Positions 53,285 through 61,370 of a DNA stretch of 64,000 nt are shown one piece after another. A model generated the notes under the pieces. The model had not been told where the DNA came from, did no database searches, and saw only the letters and a list, made by a program, of their open reading frames with translations. The position numbers and the translations under genes were made by a program. The DNA is from Nesterenkonia sandarakina (GTDB lineage Bacteria; Actinomycetota; Actinomycetes; Actinomycetales; Micrococcaceae): assembly GCF_003003175.1 (NCBI RefSeq), contig NZ_PVTY01000005.1:157233-221232 (forward strand), in the 5' to 3' direction. Positions within the stretch are counted from its first letter, which is position 1. Every line of letters begins with the position of its first letter.

Positions 53285-54574
53285 TCAGGCGCTCGGCGCT
53301 GCGCTGACCGGGGTGTCCGCCGGGGTATCTGCCGGGGTGGCCGCGGCAGACTCCTCCGCGAGGGCCGGCTCGCCGACGCTCCACAGCCGGACCGGCGCGG
53401 TGCCGTTGACCCGGTGGTCCCCGGCGATCCGGGCCTTATAGACCCAGGGGTTGTGGCTGGTGACGGTGCGGGCATTGCGCCAGTGCCGATCCAGGCTGCG
53501 CGACTGGCTCACCCCGGAGGCGCCGAGGACGTCGAAGATCCGGGTGACCGCCTCCAGCACCGGGCGGTGCAGCGCCACCTGGGCGCGGCCGGTGGCAAGT
53601 TCCACGATGTTGGCCGCCTCGATCTGCGCATCCTGGGTGCGGCTTCGGGCGGCGAAGGCGGCATCCAGGCTAGCCGCGGTCGCGAGGACCTGGGCCCGGG
53701 CCAGCGCCGCCACCGCATCCACTTCCCCGACGGCCTGGAGCAGCTGCGGATCCGTGCGCGGAGTGCGTGTGTTGGCGTGGGAGAAGGTCCGCGAGCGCTC
53801 ATGCAGCAGGCTGGCGGCGTCCCGGGCCGCGGCCTCGGCGACACCGGCGAGCACGATCAGCAGGAAGTGCTGGTAGAGCGCCGTCTGGTACGGGAACCGA
53901 TCGGTCAGCCCGCGCAGCTCGGCCTCCTCCACCACGGCGTCGGTCAGCCTCGCGGTGCCGGAGCCGGTGGTGCGCTGGCCGAAGCCGTCCCAGTCGTCAT
54001 CGATCTCCACCCCGGGCTGGTCCCGGCGGACCAGCACCGCAAGCTCCTGGCCTGCTGCGTCCCGAGCCGTGACATCGAGCCAGTCCGCGAAGATCGCACC
54101 CGTGGTGTAGTACTTCACCCCGGTGACCACGTGTCCGTCGTCGGTCTCGCGGACCACGGTGCCGGACTGGTGGAAGCCTCCCTTGCCCGGCTCGGTCCAG
54201 GCGTTGCCGACCAGCTCTCCCGCCGCCAGCCGCGCCAGCCAGCGCTGCACGAGGGGCCCTGGATCGGACGCGGCGTCGGTCTCCGCGGCTGCGCGCCAGA
54301 GCAGATCCTCCTGCACCGCGAAGTGCCCGCGCAGCACCTGGGGGATGTTGCTGTCCTGGGCCGCGAGCTCCAGGAGGACCTCGGTGGTCTGCACCCAGTC
54401 CAGGCCGAAGCCGCCCGCCGATTCGGGCACGCGGAGCCGCCCGATGCCGGCTGCGACGAGGTCCTTGACCTCCTCCCGGGCCAGTTCACGGCTGCGCTCC
54501 CGGTCGAGCGCGGAGAGGCCGACACGCTCAATGGCGTCGTGCAGGATTTGGGGCACCGGCAGTTGAATGTTCAT
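53285..54574 (-). CDS. Acyl-CoA dehydrogenase-fold flavin monooxygenase, SfnB/DszC-like, second copy
   Basis: A 429-residue paralogue of the protein at 43579, with SLDRHWRNARTVTSHNPWVY and KYYTTGAIFADWLDV. It is a group D flavin monooxygenase that should oxygenate an organosulfur compound with reduced flavin. ATG at 54574 follows GGAGGAAAG, which continues directly from riboswitch P1. The C-terminus is Ala/Thr/Pro rich with repeats of TPADTP. It leads the LLM gene after a 128-base gap. Confidence 0.88.
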   Translation of the reverse strand: MNIQLPVPQILHDAIERVGLSALDRERSRELAREEVKDLVAAGIGRLRVPESAGGFGLDWVQTTEVLLELAAQDSNIPQVLRGHFAVQEDLLWRAAAETDAASDPGPLVQRWLARLAAGELVGNAWTEPGKGGFHQSGTVVRETDDGHVVTGVKYYTTGAIFADWLDVTARDAAGQELAVLVRRDQPGVEIDDDWDGFGQRTTGSGTARLTDAVVEEAELRGLTDRFPYQTALYQHFLLIVLAGVAEAAARDAASLLHERSRTFSHANTRTPRTDPQLLQAVGEVDAVAALARAQVLATAASLDAAFAARSRTQDAQIEAANIVELATGRAQVALHRPVLEAVTRIFDVLGASGVSQSRSLDRHWRNARTVTSHNPWVYKARIAGDHRVNGTAPVRLWSVGEPALAEESAAATPADTPADTPVSAAPSA

Positions 54575-54582
54575 TCTTTCCT

Positions 54583-54663
54583 CCATCGATTCTGGCGGTA
54601 GCACCCGGCGTATCCGGGTTGCTGCGACGTCTTCGGGCCAGATCCCTCAGTCGCTCTGGATGG
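54583..54663 (-). promoter_or_regulatory. S-box (SAM-I) riboswitch C
   Basis: Minus strand: CCATC, AGAGCGACTGAGGGATCTGG, GACGTCGCAGCAACCC, GGGTGCTACCGCCAGAATC, GATGG. The P1 strand GATGG runs into AGGAAAGA and then ATG, so the Shine-Dalgarno shares bases with P1. Confidence 0.92.
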
Positions 54664-54674
54664 TGATGACGCTC

Positions 54675-54705
54675 AATATAGAGGGTGCGGGGGTTCATCC
54701 GTCAA
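54675..54705 (-). promoter_or_regulatory. Promoter of riboswitch C operon
   Basis: Minus strand TTGACG (54705-54700) and TATATT (54680-54675) with a 19-base spacer. The start should lie just upstream of riboswitch C. Confidence 0.65.
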
Positions 54706-54890
54706 GTTCGAATGACGCTCGATGTCTGAAGTCTGGCTCCGCGACGTGGGGAGACCGCCGATAGATATTCCTGAACGCTTCCCTGCTGGCCGTCAGTGCG
54801 CTGCAGTGTGTTCATCGGACGAATCATGAGGCCAGGTGGCGCCGGCCTGCCTCCGGAATGTCACACGGCGTCTCACAGTGCGAACAATTC

Positions 54891-54919
54891 TTGCTGGTCG
54901 GCGGGACCGGGCGTAGCGT
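54891..54919 (+). promoter_or_regulatory. Promoter of riboswitch D operon
   Basis: TTGCTG (54891-54896) and TAGCGT (54914-54919) with a 17-base spacer; predicted start about 54926, just before riboswitch D. The rest of the gap 54706-54890 between the divergent promoters shows no gene. Confidence 0.65.
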
Positions 54920-54929
54920 TGAGGAGTCA

Positions 54930-55010
54930 CCATCCCGAGCGGCTGAGAGATCTGGCTCAGAGACGCCGCAGCAACCCGGATACGCCGGGTGCTAACGCCA
55001 GGACCGATGG
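54930..55010 (+). promoter_or_regulatory. S-box (SAM-I) riboswitch D
   Basis: CCATC, CGAGCGGCTGAGAGATCTGG, GACGCCGCAGCAACCC, GGGTGCTAACGCCAGGACC, GATGG. GATGGAG holds the Shine-Dalgarno of the flavin reductase gene. It is nearly the mirror of riboswitch C, 266 bases away. Confidence 0.93.
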
Positions 55011-55021
55011 AGTTGATCTGC

Positions 55022-55552
55022 ATGTCTGTTCCTGCTCGCACCCTTGAGAACCCCACTGCCGCATCCCGGGTGGACTCCTTTGCGCTGCGCCATGCCCTGG
55101 CCCAGTTCCCGCAGGGCGTCGTGGCCGTGGGCGCGGAGGTCGACGGCGCGCCTGAGGCGATCATCGCGTCGACCTTCACGGTGGGCGTCTCGCTGGAGCC
55201 GCCCCTGGTCACCCTGGCGGTCCAGCACAATTCCTCGACCTGGCCGAAGCTGGAGCGCAGCGGCGGCGAACTGGGCATCTCGGTGCTCGGCCGCGACCAG
55301 AACGGGCTGTGCCGGCAGATCGCGTCCAAGGATCGCGCCAACCGCTTCACTGGGGTGGACTACCAGCTGCACGGCTCGGCGCTGCTGCTCGACGGGGTCC
55401 CGATGTGGCTGCGCACCCGGATCTATGACCAGGTCCGCGCCGGAGACCACGACATCATCGTGCTCGAGATCCTGGACCTCGGCTTCACCGAGGGCGCTCC
55501 CGGGCTGGTGTTCCACCAGCACGAGTTCAAGACCCTGACCACCCTGAGCTGA
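55022..55552 (+). CDS. Flavin reductase, HpaC/DszD-like
   Basis: A 176-residue flavin reductase-domain protein (ALAQFPQGVVAVGAEVDG, STFTVGVSLEPPLVTLAVQ, SGGELGISVLGRDQNGL). It should use NAD(P)H to make FMNH2 for the four riboswitch-controlled monooxygenases nearby; it is the only such reductase in the window. ATG at 55022 lies nine bases after GGAG; an in-frame ATG at 55007 falls inside riboswitch P1 and is less likely. Confidence 0.9.
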   Translation: MSVPARTLENPTAASRVDSFALRHALAQFPQGVVAVGAEVDGAPEAIIASTFTVGVSLEPPLVTLAVQHNSSTWPKLERSGGELGISVLGRDQNGLCRQIASKDRANRFTGVDYQLHGSALLLDGVPMWLRTRIYDQVRAGDHDIIVLEILDLGFTEGAPGLVFHQHEFKTLTTLS

Positions 55553-55567
55553 CCCGAAGGACCCTTC

Positions 55568-57631
55568 TTGACCACCCACCCCCGTTTCACCGTGCCCGCG
55601 GATCCGCTCGGCGCGGACGTCCACCAGTGGACGGATCCCCAGGATGAGGACCAGCGCATGGCGTTCTGGTCCACCGCGGCGACCCTCTTGGACTGGGCGA
55701 CCCCCTGGGAACGCACCCATTCCTGGACGCCGCCGAACCCGGTGACCCGGCGCGGCCCGACGATCGGCTGGTATGAGGGCGGAACGCTGAACGCCGCGGT
55801 GAACTGCGTCGACCGGCACGTCGCTGCGGGACGCGGGGAGAAGATCGCGCTGCACTTCGAGGGCGAGCCCGGAGACCGCGAGGACGTCAGCTATGCCGAG
55901 CTGGGCCGCCGGGTCAACCAGGCGGCCAACGCGCTGACCTCGATGGGCATCACCCGCGGGGACCGCGTGGTGGTCTATCTTCCGGTGCTGGTCGAGACCA
56001 TCGTGATCACCCTGGCCTGCGCCCGGATCGGCGCGGTGCACTCGCTGGTCTTCGGCGGGTTCTCCGCCGAGGCGCTGAAGTTCCGCGTCGAGGACACCGC
56101 GGCGAAGCTGCTGGTCACCACCGATGGCCAGTTCCGCCGCGGCAAGGCGGTGCCGGTGAAGGCCAACGCCGATGCCGCCGTGGCTGAGGCCACCGCCCTG
56201 CACGGCGGCAACCTCGAGCATGTCCTGGTGATCAACCGCACCGACTCGGACGTGGAATGGACTCCGGGGCGGGACCTCTGGTGGCACGAGGTGGTCGAGA
56301 CCGCCTCCACCGAGCACACGCCGGAGTTCTTCGACGCCGAGACCGAGCTGTTCATCATGTACACCTCCGGGACCACCGGCAGGCCCAAGGGCCTGGTGCA
56401 CACCACCGGCGGGTACCTCACCGGCGCGCTGTACACCTACCTGCGGCTCTTCGCGCACCCGGATCCGGCCCGGCGCTCCAAGGACGTCCACTGGTGCACC
56501 GCCGACCTGGCCTGGGTCACCGCGCACACCTACGAGATCTACGGTCCGCTGGCGGCCGGCGCCACCCAGGTGATCTTCGAGGGCACCCCCAACACCCCGC
56601 ACGAGGGCCGGCACTTCGAGATCATCGAGCGCCACAACGTCACCACCTACTACACGGCCCCCACTCTGGTCCGCTCGCTGATGGGCTGGTTCCCCGAGGG
56701 CATCCCGGCGCAGTACGACCTCTCCTCGGTCCGGCTCGCCGGCACGGTGGGCGAGGCGGTCAACCCCGAGGCCTGGCATTGGATCCGCCGGGAGATCGGC
56801 CGTGACACCACCGACGACGCCGGCCAGCCTGCGCTTCCCATGGTGGACACCTGGTGGCAGTCCGAATCCGGGTCCACGGTGCTCTCCCCCCGGCCCGAGG
56901 ATGCTGGATTCAAGCCCGGAGCCGCCACCCGTGCGCTGCCAGGCTGGGCCGCCGCCGTCGTCGATGAGGCCGGTGACCCGGTGCCCGCCGCGACACAGGG
57001 CAACATCGTGCTCACCCACACCGGGCCCTCGATGGCCAGGACCGTCTGGGGAGACCCGGAACGCTATTTCACCTCGTACTGGGAGAAGTACGCCGATCAG
57101 GGCTGGTTCCTCGCCGGTGACGGTGCACGGAAGGACCAGGACGGAGACATCTGGATCCTGGGCCGGATCGATGACGTCATCAATATCTCCGGACACCGGC
57201 TCTCCACGATCGAGATCGAATCCGCGCTGATCTCCCACCCCGATGTGGTCGAGGCCGGGGTCTGCCCGGTGTTCGATCCGATGACCGGGCACGCCGCCGT
57301 CGCCTTCACCGTGCTGACCACCGCCGCCCGTGAGCGTCTCGAAGCCGCCGGCGGGACGGGCAGCGCGGCCGAGGCGGAGCTGGTCGGCGCCCTGCGCAGC
57401 CATGTGGGCGAGGTGATCGGTCCGGTGGCGAAGCCGCGCACGGTGATCCCCGTCCCGGAGGTGCCGAAGACCCGCTCCGGGAAGATCATGCGCCGGCTGC
57501 TGACCCAGCTCCATGACGGGGAGACCCTGGGAGACACCACAAGCCTGCAGAATGAACCCTGTGTACCGAGGATCGAAGAGATCTGCCAACGGCGCGGGAC
57601 CGCGCCGAGAAAAGAAGAGGTAGCTACATGA
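55568..57631 (+). CDS. Acyl-CoA synthetase, AMP-forming, acetyl-CoA synthetase-like
   Basis: A 687-residue adenylate-forming ligase. Core motifs are MYTSGTTGRPKGLVHTTGG, WWQSESGS, GDGARKDQDGDIWILGRIDD and the C-terminal lysine in KTRSGKIMRRLL. The architecture matches acetyl-CoA synthetase. In this operon it may activate the carbon left after C-S cleavage, or make an acyl group used with homoserine; neither is shown. Start is TTG at 55568 after GAAGGA. It overlaps metY by ATGA. Confidence 0.93.
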   Translation: MTTHPRFTVPADPLGADVHQWTDPQDEDQRMAFWSTAATLLDWATPWERTHSWTPPNPVTRRGPTIGWYEGGTLNAAVNCVDRHVAAGRGEKIALHFEGEPGDREDVSYAELGRRVNQAANALTSMGITRGDRVVVYLPVLVETIVITLACARIGAVHSLVFGGFSAEALKFRVEDTAAKLLVTTDGQFRRGKAVPVKANADAAVAEATALHGGNLEHVLVINRTDSDVEWTPGRDLWWHEVVETASTEHTPEFFDAETELFIMYTSGTTGRPKGLVHTTGGYLTGALYTYLRLFAHPDPARRSKDVHWCTADLAWVTAHTYEIYGPLAAGATQVIFEGTPNTPHEGRHFEIIERHNVTTYYTAPTLVRSLMGWFPEGIPAQYDLSSVRLAGTVGEAVNPEAWHWIRREIGRDTTDDAGQPALPMVDTWWQSESGSTVLSPRPEDAGFKPGAATRALPGWAAAVVDEAGDPVPAATQGNIVLTHTGPSMARTVWGDPERYFTSYWEKYADQGWFLAGDGARKDQDGDIWILGRIDDVINISGHRLSTIEIESALISHPDVVEAGVCPVFDPMTGHAAVAFTVLTTAARERLEAAGGTGSAAEAELVGALRSHVGEVIGPVAKPRTVIPVPEVPKTRSGKIMRRLLTQLHDGETLGDTTSLQNEPCVPRIEEICQRRGTAPRKEEVAT

Positions 57632-58926
57632 GCGATCGCCAGTTCGGCTTCCGCACCCGCGCCCTGCATGCCGGGGCCGTCCCCGATGCCGTCTACGGAT
57701 CGCGTGCTGTGCCCATCCACCAGTCCACCTCCTTCGTGTTCAAGGACACCGACGACGCCGCGAACCTGTTCGCGCTGCAGAAGTACGGGAACATCTACTC
57801 CCGGATCGGCAATCCCACGGTCTCGGCGCTGGAAGAGCGCGTCGCCTCCCTGGAGGGCGGCATCGGGGCCGTGGCCACCGCCTCCGGGATGAGCGCCGAG
57901 TTCCTGGTCTTCGCCGCACTGTGCGGGTCCGGGGACCACATCGTGGCCAGCTCGAAGCTCTACGGCGGCACGATCACCCAGCTCGACGTCACGCTGCGCC
58001 GCTTCGGGATCGAGACCACCTTCGTGGACTCGCTCGAGCCGGCGGACTACGAGGCCGCGATGCAGGAGAACACCAAGGTGGTCTACACCGAGGTCGTCGC
58101 GAACCCCAGCTCAGACATCGCTGACCTGCGCGGACTCTCGGAGGTTGCGCATAGGCACGGGGTGCCGCTCGTGGTGGACTCCACGCTGACCACCCCGTAC
58201 CTGATCCGGCCCTTCGAGCACGGCGCGGACATCGTGATCCACTCGGTCACCAAGTTCATGGGCGGTCACGGCACCACCCTGGGCGGCGTGATCGTGGAAT
58301 CCGGCGAGTTCCCCTGGGACAACGGCAACTTCCCCGCGATGACCGAACCGGTGGCGTCCTACGGCGGGCTCTCCTGGTGGGGCAACTTCGGCGAGTACGG
58401 ATTCCTGACCAAGCTGCGCGCCGAGCAGCTGCGCGACATCGGACCCTCGCTGGGCCCGCAGGCCGCGTTCAACCTGATCCAGGGCATCGAGACCCTGCCG
58501 CAGCGGATCGACGAGCACGTGGCGAACGCCCAGAAGGTCGCCGAATGGCTCGAGGCCGATGACCGGGTGGACTACGTCAACTACGCCGGGCTGGCCTCGC
58601 ATGCGGATCACGAGCGCGCCAAGGAGATGCTGCCCAAGGGCGTGGGCTCGGTGTTCAGCTTCGGCATCCGTGGCGGCCGAGCCACCGGCGCCCGGTTCAT
58701 CGAATCCCTGCAGCTGGCCAGCCACCTGGCCAATGTGGGAGATGTGCGCACCCTGATCCTGCACCCAGGATCGACCACCCACCAGCAGCTCTCCCCGGAG
58801 CAGATGGCAGCGGCCGGGATCCCGGAGGACCTGATCCGCATCTCGGTCGGCATCGAAGACGTCGACGACATCATCTGGGACCTGGACCAGGCGCTGAGCA
58901 CCGCAGTCGAAGGAGACAAGTCATGA
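57628..58926 (+). CDS. metY: O-acetylhomoserine sulfhydrylase
   Basis: A 432-residue PLP enzyme of the Cys/Met metabolism family. The PLP lysine is K209 in [31 protein letters not shown] and [16 protein letters not shown] are typical of MetY. It makes homocysteine from O-acetylhomoserine and sulfide, giving a direct route from released sulfur to methionine. Acceptance of methanethiol, known for some members, would give methionine in one step. Third gene of the riboswitch D operon. Confidence 0.94.
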   Translation: MSDRQFGFRTRALHAGAVPDAVYGSRAVPIHQSTSFVFKDTDDAANLFALQKYGNIYSRIGNPTVSALEERVASLEGGIGAVATASGMSAEFLVFAALCGSGDHIVASSKLYGGTITQLDVTLRRFGIETTFVDSLEPADYEAAMQENTKVVYTEVVANPSSDIADLRGLSEVAHRHGVPLVVDSTLTTPYLIRPFEHGADIVIHSVTKFMGGHGTTLGGVIVESGEFPWDNGNFPAMTEPVASYGGLSWWGNFGEYGFLTKLRAEQLRDIGPSLGPQAAFNLIQGIETLPQRIDEHVANAQKVAEWLEADDRVDYVNYAGLASHADHERAKEMLPKGVGSVFSFGIRGGRATGARFIESLQLASHLANVGDVRTLILHPGSTTHQQLSPEQMAAAGIPEDLIRISVGIEDVDDIIWDLDQALSTAVEGDKS

Positions 58927-59459
58927 GCGAGCAGACGCTGAAGCACGACGACGAGGCCACGGCCGAACATCCCCATGGCCGCTGGGAGGCGCCGTCGCCC
59001 TCTCGCCGGCTGCAGCTGCTGCGCAGCGCGAAGTCCGTGGCGATCGTGGGCATGTCGGACAAGCCCGCGCGGGCCAGCTACTTCGTGGCGACCTACCTGC
59101 TGAGCTCCTCGAGCTACACGGTCTACTTCGTGAATCCGCGGCTCAAGGAGGTGCTGGGCCAGCCGGTCTACGCCTCGCTCAAGGACCTCCCCGAGGTCCC
59201 AGACATCGTGGACATCTTCCGCCGCCCCGACGATGTCCCGGGGATCGCCCGGGAGGCTGCCGAGATCGGCGCGAAGACCATCTGGGCCCAGCTCGGGATC
59301 CATTCCGATGAGGCCATGCAGGTGGCCCAGGACGCCGGGCTCAATGCGGTGCAGAACCGGTGCATCAAGATCGAGCACGGCCGCTTCCACGGCAACCTTC
59401 ACCTCGCCGGATTCAACACCGGGGTCATCTCTGCGAAACGGCAGATTCTCGACCGCTGA
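58923..59459 (+). CDS. CoA-binding domain protein, YccU family
   Basis: A 178-residue protein with a Rossmann-like CoA_binding_2 domain (KSVAIVGMSDKPARASYFVA, YFVNPRLKEVLGQPVY, WAQLGIHSDEAMQVAQDAG, QNRCIKIEH). The function of this family is not settled. It is coupled to metY by ATGA and so belongs to the sulfur regulon. Its last 35 bases overlap the convergent polymerase gene. Confidence 0.9.
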   Translation: MSEQTLKHDDEATAEHPHGRWEAPSPSRRLQLLRSAKSVAIVGMSDKPARASYFVATYLLSSSSYTVYFVNPRLKEVLGQPVYASLKDLPEVPDIVDIFRRPDDVPGIAREAAEIGAKTIWAQLGIHSDEAMQVAQDAGLNAVQNRCIKIEHGRFHGNLHLAGFNTGVISAKRQILDR

Positions 59460-60720
59460 GTGGGACCGGCTTCGAGGGCGCGGCACCGGGAGATTCGCTC
59501 TCCTGGGGCCGCGCCCTCATCCGTCGGTGCTGGAACAGGCCGAAGAACAGGGTGAACAGCGCGAAGCTGCCGAAATGGTTGTAGTTGATGAAGAGGAACT
59601 CGGTGGGCGAGGCGATCAGGAAGATCACCATCACCATCAGCAGTCCCACACCGGTGCGGGTGTCCGTGGAACGGGCGTAGAGATACGCAGCCCCGGTCGT
59701 GAAACCGAGCACCAGGATCAGCACCAGAAGCCCCAGCAGTCCCAGATCGACGGCGGTCTGGATGTAGGAGTTGTGGAAGTGCGCGATCACGTAGTCGTCG
59801 AACTCGGGCACGTACAGGCTGGGGATCGCGCCCTGTGGTGAGTTGAAATAACCGGTGAAGCCCCAGCCGACGACTGGGCGCTCCGCGATGGCCCGGAGGC
59901 CCCACTCCCAGAGCACGGTGCGCCCGGTCAGGGTCGGATCACGCCCGACGGCCTCCAACAGCGGCACCCACACCTGGTTCAGCACAGCCCCCGCCGTCGC
60001 GCCCAGCGGCACCAGGACTGCGAGCAGCCCGCCCAGCGGGATGCGCGGCACCAGCAGCTGGGCCAGCGGCACGATGATCACCGCGGCGCCTGCCAGCAGC
60101 AGGCCGGTGGCTGAACCGGCCCAGACGACGAAGACGATGAAGGCGGTGAGCACCAGCACCCGGCGGATCCCGCGCAGCAGCGTCATCGCCAGGACCGCGC
60201 CGGTGGCCGCGTAGAAGCCGGCCATGATGTTGTGCTGGAAGAACCCGCGGATCTTCTCTCCGCCGAGGAGGTTGGACCGGGCATGCGGGTCGAAGTCCAT
60301 GACCTGTTCCAGCCCGATGAGGGCGAAGGCCATGCCGGCCAGCACCAGCACGGTCAGCACCTTCAGGAACATCCGGGCGATCTGATTCAGCGAGTACTCC
60401 GCAGCCATCATGCAGGCGACGAGGATGTTGCCGGCGGCCATGGCGCCGTAGATCAGCGAATCCATGGGTGAGACGGACCAGGCCGCGCTGAGGACCACGA
60501 GTCCCCCGATGCCCAGTGCGATCGTGACCGGCACCGGGCTCAGCACTCGGGAGGTCAGCAGGACCAGCACGGAGAGCAGATGCAGCAGGATCCAGCTTGC
60601 CGAGAAGATCGAGTTGTCTGCGACGCCGCCGGAGGGGTCGTAGGAGATGAGGATGACGGCGTTGACCCCGAGCGTGCAGGCGATATAGACGTAGAAGAAC
60701 CAGGTCCGCAGCGACCTCAC
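59425..60720 (-). CDS. O-antigen ligase/polymerase-like membrane protein
   Basis: A 431-residue protein with about 11 helices and the Wzy_C-type loop GWGFTGYFNSPQGA...HFHNSYIQTAVDLGLLG. It should polymerise or ligate an exported polysaccharide. It overlaps the phosphatase gene by four bases. The last about 15 codons pass through the terminator hairpin of the sulfur operon, so the true functional end may be shorter. Confidence 0.88.
   Translation of the reverse strand: MRSLRTWFFYVYIACTLGVNAVILISYDPSGGVADNSIFSASWILLHLLSVLVLLTSRVLSPVPVTIALGIGGLVVLSAAWSVSPMDSLIYGAMAAGNILVACMMAAEYSLNQIARMFLKVLTVLVLAGMAFALIGLEQVMDFDPHARSNLLGGEKIRGFFQHNIMAGFYAATGAVLAMTLLRGIRRVLVLTAFIVFVVWAGSATGLLLAGAAVIIVPLAQLLVPRIPLGGLLAVLVPLGATAGAVLNQVWVPLLEAVGRDPTLTGRTVLWEWGLRAIAERPVVGWGFTGYFNSPQGAIPSLYVPEFDDYVIAHFHNSYIQTAVDLGLLGLLVLILVLGFTTGAAYLYARSTDTRTGVGLLMVMVIFLIASPTEFLFINYNHFGSFALFTLFFGLFQHRRMRARPQESESPGAAPSKPVPLSGRESAVSQR
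59474..59518 (+). terminator. Terminator of the riboswitch D operon, inside polymerase 3' codons
   Basis: A perfect 11-bp stem GAGGGCGCGGC/GCCGCGCCCTC (59474-59484 with 59508-59518) with an inner GGAGA/TCTCC helix, starting 15 bases after the CoA-binding gene stop. Confidence 0.8.
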
Positions 60721-61370
60721 CAGGGCACGCCCTGCGCGAGCTTCCGCACGGATCCGTGGATCCGCGCCAGCGACAGCCGGACCTGTTCGGCAGACTCCCG
60801 ATAGACCTTCGGGCTGCGCTGATAGGGATCCAGCACGTCCATGGCGTCCGGGTCCCGGGGCGGGATCAGCCCGCGCTGCGCCGCAGCACGCTCGACTCCC
60901 TGGCGCAGCTGGGCCGGCAGGGTCGGCGAGGTGACTCCCAGCCCCGGCGGGGGAAGCGGTTCGAACTGACGCGAGGCGGCCTGCTCGACACCTTCGAGCA
61001 GGTCGGCGAACTCGGTGAGCAGAAAGGCCTTGCGGGAGGATCGCGGTGCCGCGCGCACCACCCCGCTCCGGTGTTCGCGTGCCATGCAGAGCACCAGGTC
61101 AGCCTGCTCGACCATCGCCGGGGTGAGCTGCCTGGCCTTGTGCTCCGTGCGAGCCACACCGAGCTTCGCGGCGATCGCCGCCGAGTGCTCATCCATGGGA
61201 GATCCCTCCAAGGCCCGAGTCCCCGCGCTGGCGACCACCACCGAGGATCTCCAGGGCTCGCCTGCCTCCTCGAGCTTGGCCTGGAGCAGCTGCGCGGTCT
61301 GGGGCGAGCGGCAGACGTTTCCGGTGCAGACGACCAGGACGTTGAACGGATCGTCATTGGCCGGCATCAT
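60717..61370 (-). CDS. Low-molecular-weight protein tyrosine phosphatase
   Basis: A 217-residue phosphatase. The P-loop is CTGNVCRS (C15 to S22) and the acid loop is DVLDPYQRSPKVY. The family core is interrupted by an insert (about residues 110-170) that makes it longer than the usual 150-160 residues. With the BY-kinase upstream it should set tyrosine phosphorylation that controls polysaccharide export. Four-base overlaps join it to both neighbours. Confidence 0.93.
   Translation of the reverse strand: MMPANDDPFNVLVVCTGNVCRSPQTAQLLQAKLEEAGEPWRSSVVVASAGTRALEGSPMDEHSAAIAAKLGVARTEHKARQLTPAMVEQADLVLCMAREHRSGVVRAAPRSSRKAFLLTEFADLLEGVEQAASRQFEPLPPPGLGVTSPTLPAQLRQGVERAAAQRGLIPPRDPDAMDVLDPYQRSPKVYRESAEQVRLSLARIHGSVRKLAQGVPW

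Noticed and set aside
54992..57589. 865-codon minus-strand frame opposite the flavin reductase and acyl-CoA synthetase
   Set aside because: Antisense shadow; both plus-strand genes are supported by motifs and operon overlaps.
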